Shown: positions 33,601-46,600 of the stretch, one piece after another
How positions within the stretch are numbered: position 1 is the stretch's first letter
Layout: every line of letters begins with the position of its first letter
Assembly (NCBI RefSeq): GCF_964355755.1
Contig: NC_092673.1
Location: 27,471,001-27,535,000 of the forward strand
From: Antedon mediterranea
Lineage: Eukaryota; Echinodermata; Crinoidea; Comatulida; Antedonidae
Length of the DNA: 64,000 nucleotides
Direction: 5' to 3'
The notes under the pieces: generated by a model
The model's database searches: none
Seen by the model: the letters and a program-made list of their open reading frames with translations, nothing else
What the model was told of the DNA's origin: nothing
Translations under genes and position numbers: made by a program

Positions 33601-36600
33601 TGGTCAGTTTTGTACAGTGGGTGGTAAGTTAGAATAATGCTGTCAAACTTAGCCAGTGGCCATATTCACCAATCACACTTAAGTGAGATATTTCCCTTAA
33701 AGATGTACTGTCCCCCTGAAAAAATAATTCTTACAATTTTGGTTGTTGAATATGCCATTTTAATGTCACATAATAGTTATCCACTTTGATTTACCATTGT
33801 ATTAACCAATTGTAATTATTTTGTTAGTTTTGATTGATTCTGGGTCAAGATTTGAGTTACCTTACACATCTGGAATTTCCCACTTTCTTGAAAAATTAGC
33901 CTTTGGTGTAAGTATACTACTATTAAAACCATTGTTTGTTTGTTGCAGAGCTGCTCATATCATGATTATGCATGAGAGATTTCAGCAATATCATTAATTT
34001 ATAGACACAGAAGTTTATTTATCATTTATTTATTTATACTGGGTGATCTCTTCAGTCAAAGACCCAGTTATGATCAGTGGCTGTGTGTGACAGTAAATGT
34101 GTACATCGGGGTAACCTCTTACTTGTCTTGAAAGATGTACTAGGTTCTTTAAAGTGCACATGAGCTAGATGTGTGCACTGTACATAGTCCTTATCCGAGA
34201 AGACTGTTCTACCACCAGAACCATGCAGCAAGTGAGCCTTGTTGATAATATGGCTTCATAATTACGCTTCCGCTGTCTTAAAACGCACGGTCACTAGCTC
34301 GAGTTGATAAATGTATTAAAATGGGGTTTAATATAAAAACAATTCAGATTTTAATTAGTTTTCACTTTTTATTTATAGTCTACAGACAAATTTAAAGACA
34401 GAGATGAGATTTTACAGCGATTAGAAGCTTACGGTGGAATTTGCGATTGTCAAACATCTAGGTCTGTATGCCAATGTAAATGTATGTTTGGTTAATTGAA
34501 CATGGTGAATAATTGAATTTTATATGTCTATTTCGTGCCTATCTTACTGGATAAACCAACAATAGCCCATGATCTCCTGAGGAGAGGATATAGGAAGATA
34601 AAAGTTACTCAATACAGTATTATAGTATATAGATTTCCTTATATTTAGGGATACAATGGTGTATGGCATCTCAGCAGATAGAGAAGGACTAAATGAGGTC
34701 ATTGACATATTGTCAGAAGTTGTACTTCGACCAAAAATAACAAGTTCAGAGGTGAGGCAGTTTAAAACTTTAAAAATGTGCTCTTCAGCAAACTGAACCA
34801 CTGTAATTTTATGAGGCTCTTTGTGTCAGCTTCAGCAGGATGGACAACACTTTTGAAAATTAATAATTCTTTTAAAATTTGTATCTTGCACTTTGTTAGC
34901 TTGACGATGTCGGTATAGGCATACGGTTTGAATTGGAAGACCTTGAATTGAGGCCAGATCCAGAGCCACTACTCACAGAGATGATCCATGCAGTAAGTCC
35001 ATTCAATTGATCTCTGATATTGTTTTTAGTTTTTCCCATAACTACTGTGGAGTAGTAACTATATACAGTATATGGGCGCAGTGTGTCGGACGTTGGATAA
35101 CTGATCGTGAGTTTGAATTCAACTCTCACGCATTTGTTGTATCCTTAGGCAAGACACTTTACTTATGTTTGCCTCTCTCCACCCAGGTGGTTAAATGGGA
35201 ACCAGTTTAGATCAAGACACAACTTTGCGGTGATTACTATGCATTATGGGAGTATGTTTACATACGTGTTTTATCCAAAAATGAATGGGCTGATATTGTG
35301 CAGTGCTTAGAAGCTCTGTGCAATAAGAACAAATATTATTATTATGTTTGTTAGGCTTAGACATGCTTTCTCAATTGTTTTTAGGCTGCTTTTAGAAATA
35401 ATACACTTGGCCAACCTAAATTTTGCACCGAAGAAAGTCTTGCCAAGATCAGCAACGAAACCATAATGCAATTTCTCAATGTTCATCACACGCCGTCGCG
35501 GATGGTACTAGCTGGCGTCGGGATGGAACATGAGGCTCTGGTGGATCTGGCAAAAACGCATTTTCTCGGAAGCTCTGTTGCGTGGAACACGGAAAAGATT
35601 CAACAACTTGGTGGTAACATAGATAGATCAATGGCACAATATACTGGAGGAGTACAAAAGGTAATGGCTGAAACACAAACTGGCTGGTCCATAATTACTT
35701 TTTTTCTTTTAAATAAGAACATTTTGATTTATTATTTATGGTTTTCAAGGAACCTGAAAAAGAAGAGTAATAATTCGTAGAACTGGCCTTAACCATTGTA
35801 TATCTAGTCTGATGATTATACAGGACACCTTCTGGACCCAATAAATGTCCCCTTAATACTGGTGAGCCATGAATAGAGGTGTCCCAAAGGAGGTGTTCTT
35901 GTGTATAATCTTTTATTTGTTTTTGTAGGTTGAGAGGGACATGTCTAACATAGCACCAGGCACCCCAATACCAGAACTAGTCCATCTTGTCCTAGGCCTG
36001 GAAAGTTGTGGTCATCAGGACCCAGATTTTGTAGCTTTTGCCGTTCTTAACATGTTAATGGGAGGAGGTGGATCGTTTTCGGCAGGGGGGCCTGGCAAAG
36101 GCATGTACACACGGTTATACTTAAATGTGTTAAATCGGTACCATTGGATGTACAGCGCCACTGCAGTTCATTACAGCTACGAGGATAGTGGAATATTTTG
36201 TATTCATGCCAGCACCCCACCATCAATGGTGAGTGATGATACTTAACAACGCTACACTATCAAACTTTATGTGACAAAAAAAAATGTGATGTGCCCATAT
36301 ATGGACATGATGATGTCATATCACTACCATATTTGTGCATATCACTACCATATTTGTGCATATCACTACCATATTGGCACACATAATTTTGTCAAACTAG
36401 TTTGATGTGTAGACAGTGCTTTAAATATTAAAAGATATTTTTCTTTTATAATTGATCTATGATTCAAGACACAAAAATATCTTTGTTGTTTTATCAGTCA
36501 TAATAAAACAGTATTTTATCTGTTCCGTTTTTTAAAGTAAGGAACCAAATTGTGTATAAATATAAAAAGAATTCATTTTGTGTAAAATTTATGCATATTT

Positions 36601-37666
36601 TTGTCACAAGATTAATTACTTTACATATTTTTACAATCTGAATTACGTCCATCTTCGTTCCCCAGCTTAAAGATTTAGTTGAAGTATTGACGAAAGAGTT
36701 TGTAAAGATGGCTGGTCGAGTAGAAGATGTAGAGCTTGATAGAGCCAAGACTCAACTTCAGTCAATGCTCATGATGAATCTGGAAGCTAGGCCGGTGGTG
36801 TTTGAAGATATTGGCCGACAGGTGCTTGCCACAGGGGCCAGGAAGCATCCAGAGGAGTTCTGTGAAATGATAGGTATACAGCCTTTTTTTGTCACACTAT
36901 TATGTACTTGTAATTGTTAATTGGAGTGGAGTTGTGGCTTGGTGGTTATGATGCTTGGCTACCACTCCAAGGGTCCTGGGTTCAAGGCCCATCACATTTT
37001 TCTAAGGACAAAATTACAACTCCACTCCCAAAGACTTGAAATAAGACTTTGTTTATGTAGAGCATCTTGTGTATATGTTTGTCTTGTGAACCTTTGAGGG
37101 TCCCTAATGATCAGCAATTGCTGGATGGATCACCCTCATTAAATATGGTCAAAAAAACAAAATTGCGTAATTTTTACCTCACTATAGTGTGCTGTGTGAG
37201 AAAAAATAAGGACAACTATCTTTGAAATTAGGATGATAAATGAAATGCAGTAAGAACAGGGCATGTTGTCAAGAAATTATCCAGTTATTAATGAGCTTTC
37301 CTTTTTGGAGCGGTAGATGTCAAATCGTTCAAATACAGTCTGACAATTGAAGGAAAAGCTTATACAGATATACAGATTAATTTTTAAATTATTGTCCCCT
37401 TTTGAAAGGAAAGCTCGCTATATACTTTATCTCGGTATAATATAATGTTTACTTTTATCAACCTTTACTATTGTTATTTTTTTGCAGGCAAAATTTCAGC
37501 CGAGGATATTCAAAGAGTTGCGAATCGAATGTTACAATCCAACCCATCAGTTGCTGTCCTTGGCGACCTGAAATATTTCCCATCGTACAACGACATCCAG
37601 GCTGCGTTTGCTAGTAACGACGGAAGTTTACCGCGTTCAAAACTTGCATCAATCTTTAAACGATAA
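30664..37666 (+). CDS. PMPCA: Mitochondrial processing peptidase alpha subunit, 10 exons
   Basis: Substrate-recognition partner of the catalytic beta subunit that removes presequences in the matrix. Exons: 30664-30737, 33418-33623, 33828-33907, 34379-34461, 34649-34751, 34900-34992, 35385-35660, 35929-36228, 36666-36873, 37488-37666; 1,602 nt, 533 residues (human 525). The basic N terminus ([13 protein letters not shown], then GLRRSFCSS) fits a presequence. HFLEKLAF at 112-119 replaces the catalytic HxxEH zinc motif of the beta subunit, marking this as alpha. The glycine-rich substrate loop [14 protein letters not shown] is at 350-363. All introns are GT-AG. Intron 1 carries a foldback element and intron 6 a SINE. 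Identity is secure. Confidence 0.97.
30893..32646. mobile_element. Foldback-type element with about 200-bp repeat-built arms
   Basis: The left arm (30893-31093) starts GTCAAGTCGCCCCATCGCAA and consists of about 12 units of GTCGCCCCATCGCAAA type. The right arm (32444-32646) is its inverted counterpart and ends GGGGCGACTTGAC. The variant units (CCAAAACAAA, CGGCACA/CGACACA, CATACAAA, CAACGCAAA) come in the same order in both arms, so the arms are homologous as wholes. The 1.35-kb middle has no transposase-like ORF. No clear target duplication was found. It lies in PMPCA intron 1. Confidence 0.85.
32165..32370. repeat. Imperfect tandem repeat inside the foldback element
   Basis: Three diverged units of about 60-70 bp share GGCGG(G)G(T/C)TTCCCC or GGGGGTTTCCCTCTG followed by GATGGTG and GTGCGAC words. 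Confidence 0.5.
34035..34260. repeat. Dispersed repeat R3 copy in PMPCA intron 3
   Basis: CTCTTCAGTCAAAGACCCAG, GGGGTAACCTCTTACTTGTC, GATGTACTAGGTTCTTTAAA and GTCCTTATCCGAGAAGAC are shared with 44190-44360 and 47395-47640. Confidence 0.65.
35074..35345 (+). mobile_element. tRNA-derived SINE (S2) in PMPCA intron 6
   Basis: The 5' part (GGGCGCAGTGTGTCGGACGT, then CGTGAGTTTGAATTCAACTC) resembles Pol III A/B boxes. The body has AGGCAAGACACTTTACTTATG and CCACCCAGGTGGTTAAATGGG, typical of metazoan SINEs. The 3' end is GCAATAAGAAC followed by an (ATT)n tail. Confidence 0.7.
36243..36424. mobile_element. MITE family A copy in PMPCA intron 8
   Basis: GCTACACTATCAAACTTTATG left and CTAGTTTGATGTGTAGACAG right. 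The interior carries two extra tandem copies of CATATCACTACCATATTTGTG. Confidence 0.75.
36923..37145 (+). mobile_element. tRNA-derived SINE (S1 family), best copy
   Basis: An A-box-like TGGCTTGGTGGTTATGATGC (near 36935) is followed by the B-box GGTTCAAGGCC (36979-36989), which matches GGTTCRANNCC exactly. The body includes AATAAGACTTTGTTTATGTA. The tail (GGGTCCCTAATGATCAGC ... GGATCACCCTCAT) also occurs alone at 37795-37900 and 48778-48870. In PMPCA intron 9. Confidence 0.75.
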
Positions 37667-40600
37667 TAGATATAAAGTTATTGAAATACTATGTTTAGCC
37701 TATTCTCAGTGCTTTATCTATAATTTGGCCAATATCATAGGCAAATTCTGTAATACAGTGTTAAATATAACTAACCTAACCCACGATACAGGTATAATTT
37801 ATTTTTTAAATTTTATTTCAACAATATTTTATGAGGGTGGTCCATCCAGCATCAGCTGATCATTAGGGACCCTCAAACAATACAAACAGTAAATACAAAA
37901 TAAACTATAAAAACACAAAATTAACAAAGATAAAAAAAAATTAATATACATATATATAAATATATGTGATGCATACGAGACACTGTATTATAGAATTTGC
38001 CTATAATACTAGGGACAGATAATGTCATATGTGGAGATACAGAGAATTGGGTGTTATGTTTTACAAATATATCTCGTACCACCATTTATATGTATTGAAA
38101 CAAAATAAGATGCATTAATTAGTAAAAACTACATTTGAATGTGAAAAAAAGAGTAGAAGTCAAGTAAAACTACTAGTAATGGTAACATAAATGGACATAT
38201 TTGGTACAGTGTATGAATAGCCAGTTATTTTCAGTGGTACAGGACATCTTGTACCATCTTTTTGTTTTGTACTTTATACTGTCCAGAAGGCTACACATTT
38301 GTTGTGAACTATATTAGATTCAATTTCAACAGATTATTGAATTGTCTGTCAATTTCTTACTATCTTTTGTGCCTTTTTATTAGTGATAATGATATATTTG
38401 AAATAAGATTTACTTTGTTCATTTAAATCTTTAGATGCACAAAATTGATGTTTTTTTTTGGGTGGGGGGGAACATTTTTTTGTATTGTTTATAACCTATA
38501 TTTGAATGGTTATGACTCCAATTAAAGACCACTTCTTTTTACCACTATGTAATCATGTGTGCACTAATTATAATTCGGACAAATTACACTTTTATATTAT
38601 TACGACCAATTTAGTTTGAAATATTTAATAAATATGTAAAACAAAAACATCGTTACATATTGAAGCTACGTACTTTCATATGTTTTAAACGAAATAAAAG
38701 TACAGTACTACTGTATCTGAATGAAATGAAATACATTGATGATTTATCTGCAATTCTCGTAACCTGGCCTAATTACCATATTCATTGTTTGGTTCCCACA
38801 CTGTCAAACTATTGTGTGAGAAAACCAGTGGAGCGGCAAACCGTTAACCTGTTTTACACATCTAAAACGTTTGAAAGAAATAATTATTGTAAAAAAAGTA
38901 ATAATATTAAGTGTGATACATCTCAAAATTGGTGCTTACGAGCTAGTCATGCTATGTGGATTTTTATGGTGAGTGCGTTTAAATCGTTTTTCTTCATTGC
39001 GAAAGTTAAGCCTTCGTTCTTAGGCCGAGTATAGCTGATGATAAGTAGGCTCTCAGCTCTGTCTGGTAGTAGAAACCGATCAGGTTCCACCTGTTGTATT
39101 AAGTGAAATTTATATTACCGTGTTCATTAAATTTGTTTAAAAAAAAAGCAAATGCATGACCGTTTATTTAGTGGCGTGTCGTGTTATTTTGCCAAATGTA
39201 TGTTACTTTTTTTTTAATTTTTACAGTAAAAAATGTCATCTCGGTCTGTAAAAAGGTTTGCAGACTTTACCAACATTTTTATGATTTATATTATGTGGTG
39301 AAATTTTGGTTTACCTTCCTGCAGTTTCATTACTGTAACTATTTTTTCTTTATATAAATATTGAAATAAATAAAAAAGGATCATATTATTGCATGTTTTT
39401 GTTTATGATTTAAATAATCTATATTTTCCAGTGTATTTAGCAGGTTTTGTATGAAGATATGTGAAATTAATGAATCCGTTATTTATGTAGGCCTAATTTA
39501 GTGTATATTTTATGGAATTTGGTCTATAGCAATTATGATAGACCTACAGTGCACACCGTAGATTTAAAAGAAGTCAATAGAAATAATGCTCCTATATTTA
39601 CACCTCGGTAGTTCATGTCTAAACTGTTGGCTACTCAATCAAGCATATAATTGAAATAATTGTGAATCTTGAGGTATTCCCCTCTCCATTGTATGACTGT
39701 GCATTGGTTGTTTACGCACAAGGAAGTGTTACTATAGAAACATAACTAAAAAGAATTCACCCACTGGTTACATTTGAACATATTCGGTTGTTGAGTTTTA
39801 TTGTTCCCTGAAAAAAAAGTTAAATAAGTATTTAAGTTTGTACTCGGCAAACAACTTGTAATTACCTAAGACTTACAATTCGACTTACAAAAGTAGGCCT
39901 AAATAAAAGATTGTTAAAGCAAAAAAAAGTTAGTTACCCAAACAAATATTTCTTTAAAACCCTTATAATATACACTATTAAAATAATATATATTCAGTAA
40001 TGATAAAAATGTTCCTCCATTTACCAATTAGTCTAATTTTAACTCATCTCTGTCTTTTAATGATGATTATTGGTATTTTTTTAGATATAATAATTCTGAT
40101 CTATTTTCCAATAATAAATGTTGTAAAAAAAAGTTATAGCAGGGAAGAGTGAAATACTATCTATCTAATTCATTATTTGGGATGGTTCATGAATATTCAT
40201 GAGAATTATTGATCGATATTAGAGCATTGTCATTATTGAAACAGATGGACAGCATGAGGGCTATTGTTAGGATATTGATTGTGTATTAACTTAAAAAGGT
40301 AATTTAATATGACACGATTATTCAGGTCACAGTGGCGATGATTGTACCATGGTACATAGCCACACCCAATGGTTCATAACCACACCCAATGACATGTGTA
40401 ACCACACCTATTTATAGAAATATAATAAATGATCCAAGCAATAAAATTATTATATTTATCATCAATCTGTTTTAGGAATCGATATTTCAACATTTAGTTG
40501 AATATGTCATGTATTGCTGTAGAGAAAAATAATAAAATTAAATATTTTCCTTTTTTCAGATGAATTATCAAAATAGAGATGTTGAGGTTATAAAGGCTGT

Positions 40601-40684
40601 CTGTAACAATACCATACAGTAGGATAGGAGTTTATATTGTACAATCAAATTTATCTAATCTGAAACAGAATTTAAAAAAAAAAC
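37667..40684. other. Intergenic region between PMPCA and laminin
   Basis: PMPCA 3' untranslated region, an S1 SINE tail (37795-37900), then AT-rich DNA without a recognisable gene. The TTTTTTCAG acceptor at 40551-40559 suggests that laminin transcripts carry an upstream non-coding exon. A 20-codon upstream ORF (40560-40622) would precede the laminin start. Confidence 0.6.
37795..37900 (-). mobile_element. S1 SINE 3' tail, truncated
   Basis: TTTCAACAATATTTTATGAGG, GGTGGTCCATCCAGC and GATCATTAGGGACCCTC are the reverse of the tail at 37090-37145 and match 48778-48870. The tRNA-like head is missing. Confidence 0.6.
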
Positions 40685-43600
40685 ATGGCACTTCTACAAT
40701 TAATTTTTTGTGGATCATATTTATTAACACTGTGTGGCGGTCAAGATACGGGTACATGCGTGGAACGTGCTTGTTACCCCGTATTTCGTGACCTTATTGA
40801 CACCATTGCAAACAGGACGCTATTTGCCACTTCCACGTGTGGAACACCAGAAAACGAGTTTGAACTGCGCACTTTGGGCGCTAATGAGTATACGTACGAT
40901 CTCATGATTTGTAATTCTACCATCGAGGAATTCGCTCATCCTATCGAACTTCTCCGAGATTTTACTCTTCAAACTGTTCTGGATCAAACGTTTGATGCAC
41001 CGGATCTGAGTACGTGGTGGCAGTCTGAGAACGAAGTTACGTCCATCCAGCTTACGTTGTCTTTGTTTAATGATCTGCTATTTCAAGGAATGACAATCGC
41101 TTTTAGGAGTCCGAGGCCGCTTTATATGTTCATAGAAAAAAGCCATGATAGAGGTTCGACCTTTGAACCTATGCGTTACTTTGCCGATAATTGCCAGTCA
41201 CGATTTCCCTCAGTACAAGTTGCGTCGTCGCATTCTTACTCTGGATATGAAGTTGTGTGCATGGAGACGTATTACTTTGGTGATCAGGAAACATTCATTA
41301 ATGATGACGATGAACAACAGGTAACAATAGCAACATTACCATTTTAGCCCCAGAGGTCCTGGAAATAAAATTTGGGAAAAGTTAGGAGGATTATATGCTA
41401 AACTTAACCTAATGTCCTATCGTTTGCATTGAAATTTCCAAAATTTAGGCTCCCGTTTGTTTTGCCTAGTTATAATACTTCAATTGCATTATAATGGATT
41501 TATCAAAGTCTTTTGTCACTAAATTTAGCCTAAATTAGAGGGTGGAATATAGTAGATTAGACTTGGTCATAACACAACAGTACTTACCTAGAATCAGACA
41601 TCTTCCTCACTCTTTATAATGATGCATGTTTAGTAATTGTCGTAGATGCTGGTTGAGAAAAGAGTGTGTTACTAATGTGGTCAGTGCATGGTAATATTGG
41701 GCTTGGCCCATCTCATCTGACCAATAAGGATTAAGAGAATTAATGTGGTTTTCTGTTAGAGTCATTAACATTCTTAAAATCCATTAGCTAGAAAAGTGAA
41801 GGTAACAGGAAGGTAACCTGTCAATGTGAGGTTAAATAAAGAGATATATAGAGGATGTATAAATAATCAAATTAAAAGTAAATGTTGAATTGTTTAAAAG
41901 CTATGTGGTAGGTCTGCTACACATGTTATAATACCTGAGCTTCAACACTTTTTAAACAATTTAAATTTGTTACATTAGGCGCAGGAGCCCCGGATAGCGT
42001 TACGTTTGAAAACCCCAAAAAGTGAGGTTTTCAACCATTAGCGGCATGACTGATGTGAGTGATTAATGTGTTTTACGGACGGTTTCAAGGACTATCCTAC
42101 CAGTGGGCTGTTCACTGGTCAAATGATTGACACTTTGTATCACCGTTTGTAACTGGAGCTGTGACGACCTTTGTAACTGGAGCTGTGACGACCTTGCAAG
42201 AATACTAGGCCAGAATTTTTAATTGAAAAGTGCCTTGGTATTAACAATAACATGGAGATGGAAACAAATTTGTCTATCTTTCTTTCTAAAATAAATGGTC
42301 ACTATAGTTTCAAACTAGGCTTAGTCCAATCGAAACCTAAATTAAAATTGTTGGTATTCTTTGGCCGTTGTTTGATTAATTACATCTTCATGCCATGTTT
42401 TTTTTTCTCTAATGATTTGGCGATACGCTCCTATATTAATTAGGCCTACTAGCAGAGGGTTCGATGAGTTTTGAAAAGTTATGGAAATGTGGTCTAACAT
42501 ATAGCAATTCAGTTTTTTAAGGCCCTTCTTCCTTGTCCGAGCCTTTGGAAATATTAAAAAGTTATATTAATATAATATATTCTGTGTTTTCATGTTTTGA
42601 GAAATTGTATATCATTTCAGATGTTTCGCGCTGCGCTTTTATTTGTTTCGCGCTTCGTCTTGTTCGAGCTTCCTCCGTACATACCGATAATTATATGATT
42701 TTTTATTTCATTTTTTGTACATTATTAACAAATAGCATACAGAACCCCATACAGAACATACCCTTCTCTGAGAAAACACTTGTGGGCGATTCCCCGAATA
42801 CGACATGATGGAATAGCTTTGGAGACTTTGACTTTGGAGTAGGCCTAAATCGAAACGTCAAGCAACTCAACAGTTCTTTTCAGAACTAATATAGGCCTAC
42901 GTGGTGTACCGCAAATTTATATCAACAAATATGTAACTTGTTTAGCACGTTTAAAATGGATAGCAAAACATATTAAAAAAAAAAACCTGAATTATTTCAA
43001 ACAGACAGCACATTAGTTCAAACGGATAGCACAATAGATAGTTCAATCAAATGGATATAACTATGATATAACTGTACTGTGCATTCTATACGGATTATCG
43101 GGTAGCACATTCTTTCAAATGAATAGCACATTCTTTCAAATGGATAGCACATTCTTTCAAATGGATAGCACATTAGGTAGCACAATCAAATGGATATAGT
43201 ACTGTACTGTACATTATTCTATGATTATCGGGTAGCACATTCTTTCAAATGGATAGCACATTAGGCCTATTTCAAATGGATAGCACATTCTTTCAAATGG
43301 ATAGCACATTATTTCAAAATGGATAGCACATTATTTCAAATGGATAGCACATTGGGTAGCACAATCAAATAGATATAGTACTGTACATTATTCTATAAGG
43401 ATTATCGGGTAGCACATTATTTCAAATGGATAGCACATTAGGTAGCACAGTCAAATGGATATAGTAGGCCTACTGTACATTGTTCTATACGGATTATCGG
43501 GTAGCACATTCTTTCAAATGGATAGAAAATAATTTCAAATGGATAGCACATTCTTTCAAATGGATAGCACATTATTTCAAATGGATAGCACATTATTTCA

Positions 43601-46600
43601 AATGGATAGCACATTAGGTAGCACATTCAAATGGATGTAATTGTACTGTACATTATTCTATAAGGATTATCGGGTAGCACATTACTTCAAATGGATAGCA
43701 CATTAGGTAGCACAATCAAATGGATATAATTGTACTGTACATTATTCTATAGCCTACGGATTATCGGGTAGCACATTCTTTCAAATGGATAGCACATTAG
43801 GTAGCACAGCCAAATGGATATAGTACTGTACATTATTCTATAAGGATTATCGGGTAGCACATTCTTTCAAATGGATAGCACATTAGGTAGCACAATCAAA
43901 TGGATATAGTACTGTACATTATTTTATACGGATTATCGGGTAGCACATTCTTTCAAATGGATAGCACATTCTTTCAAATGGATAGCACATTAGGTAGCAC
44001 AATCAAATGGATATAATTGTACTGTACATTATTCTATACGGATTATCGGGTAGCACATTCTTTCAAATGGATAGCAAATTATTTCAAATGGATAGCAGAG
44101 CATGGATTTGGGTAGAGCACAATCAAATTGAGCACATTGGGTAACACATTGCATCAAATGGGAGCCTACTGTACAGTTATTCTATTGAATTGAATTGAAA
44201 TAAATATTTATACTGGGTAACCTCTTCAGTCAAAGACTGGTCTCCCAGAGGGCCCAGTTGGTGATCAGTGGCTGTGATGTACTAATACACCCGGGGTAAC
44301 CCTCCACTCGTCTCGAAAGATGTACTAGGTTCTTTAAAGTACACACGAGCTAGATGTGTATTCTATTATCGGGTGTAGCACATTAAAATTGAGATAAGAT
44401 GGACATCATAATTTATTATTAAGAGGAAAAACAGCAAATCTTTACTGAGGGGACACTCCTATAAAGCGGACATTAAGGGGACGGGGAACATTTAAGCTCA
44501 GTGCCAATGTTCACTCAATATATTTTCCATCACAAAATAACAAAAAAGACGAAATATTTATATCCATTTATCGTTATTAAATAAAAATGGATATCATGAT
44601 AATTATGATACTTTGTTTGTCTTGAAAGTTTTCATTGGTGAAACGTTGCCTGCTACATTTTGAATTTCCGAGTCCAGATCAGTATTGGTATTGGTTTTCC
44701 GTGATCTATTCTAACTAATGAAACAATTTTTAGAAAATGATATATCTGATAGATATCATCTAAGTGATGTTTTACATAAGTTATAACGTTTAACTTTTCA
44801 TTCTCCATACATTCAATTCTTTTAATATAGTTCTTGTATAACACCATATCAAGTAGTAGTAGAAATTATTGTAGGTTTTCTTATTATTCAGTCAATTCAG
44901 TGTTTCTATACAGAAAAGAGTAGTCAGTGGCCTTAACATCAATTAATTGTATAATTTGCACCCAAGGTCGAATAGCAAGAAACTCAGGTCCAGTTACATT
45001 GGTGTTCATTGGTCAATAGGAAATGAACAGCACACTTATGGGTGGTGACAAAGTTTAGTTATTGATAAGTTGTCCTTGGGAAAAACACATTAGTTGGGTT
45101 GACCATGGGCTGACAGAGTTAACGACTTCGTAACGCTATCCGGGGCTCCTGCGCCTAATGATCTGTTCTGAGTGGCTTAATTAACATTTCTTTATTTCAG
45201 GTAATTTACAACCCAGCACAAGAAATTGGGCCAGATTTTGCAATGTATGAGATACAGCAATATTTCATTTTATCTGACATTCGAATAACGCTAGGTGAAG
45301 CTGGAGATACAGGGCATCCGTTGCGTAATTACTTTGCCATTGCTGATTGGGATGTACAGGGCCAGTGTGCTTGCTATGGACACGCGGAGCAATGTGTAGG
45401 CATTGTAAGTAATTCCGAAAATTCACTTTGCGACCACCGATGACCTAATCACAGTACGTCATGTTAATCCGTTGTGTGGTATGCACGAAAGTGCTCACTC
45501 TATGCATTTGACACAGTTTTGGTGGTTTCTAGATTCTGACTACACATCAATTGACATGACCTTGTTTCTTGGTCATTGGCTGCCATAAACTGAAAGCTTC
45601 CAAATGATAACATACAGTAATTAATACATATTTATAAAAGTATCGATTTTGAGCTAAAACCTTGTATTTGTGTTCCAAAATTGTCATCTACTGTCCGGGA
45701 TAATTTGTCATGAATTACTTAACTGAAATTAATTCTCTTATACTTTAAATTTACTAAACCTAAACAAGATTGATCTTTTCATTCTCCAAACTCATACAAG
45801 TATATTGTTTTATTATTTAACAATTTGTGTGATGTGTTATTCCCCAGGATGAAGCTGACTGTGTTTGCCAGCACAACACAATGGGTAAAAACTGTGAAGA
45901 ATGCATGCCGTTGTTTCAAAACAGACCATGGCAGGCTGCAATGGGAAGCAATGCTAACGAATGTGAAGGTATCACTCATCCATTCAATTTTTATTTCTCC
46001 CATTAATTTGTACAGTAATTCTTCATTTTTTAGTTATACCAAGTGATCTAATAAAATGCTTTATTCATATATATAATTCGATTAAGTACAGATATGGTAA
46101 TACCTAGTTAAATAGTGTAAAAATAACATAATTATATCAGGCAATTGTGACATAGATCTGAAATTGTTTATGCTCTAGCAGTTACAAACTTAAAGCTGAT
46201 CATCATGTCTATATATGGGCACATCACATTTTTTATCACATACATTTTGATAGTGTGGACAGAGCTTTAGAAAAATTATTTTATGAACCTTAACAAAATT
46301 TGATTTAGGAGAGATTTTTTTAAAGACAGTTTACAGTAAACTGAACTATTTTATATCTCTATTAGATTGTGAATGTAATGGCCGAGCAGAATCATGTGTA
46401 TTCGACCAAGCGAAACAGTACGGTGTGTGTATTGATTGCACCGAGAACACTCTAGGAGACAAGTGCGAGATGTGTATGCCTGACTTCTTTCGCAATCCTT
46501 ATTTGAACCCCGAGGTGAACACGACATGTATAGGTGAGAATATGTTTGTAGTTTCTAGTCCATGTATAATGTAATGTTATTTAATATTGTGTAGAGTCTG

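Larger units (their letters stand above)
41978..45155. mobile_element. 3.2-kb TA-flanked inverted-repeat element in laminin intron 1
   Basis: Perfect 27-bp inverted ends (41978-42004 and 45129-45155), starting GGCGCAGGAGCCCCGG, each bordered by TA as in the TA target duplication of Tc1/mariner-type transposons. No transposase ORF is seen. The interior holds an R5 copy, a satellite array and an R3 copy. It may be a non-autonomous element or a composite. Confidence 0.7.

Noticed and set aside
36923-37145. Functional tRNA gene
   Set aside because: A- and B-boxes are present but no cloverleaf with acceptor stem can be drawn, and the sequence continues into a shared SINE body and tail.
38660-39034. 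124-codon plus-strand ORF between PMPCA and laminin
   Set aside because: No domain or family resemblance, AT-rich composition and no supporting signals; most likely chance.
43000-44100. CRISPR-like direct repeats
   Set aside because: Repeats are contiguous and nested, without unique spacers of constant length, in eukaryotic DNA. It is a satellite.
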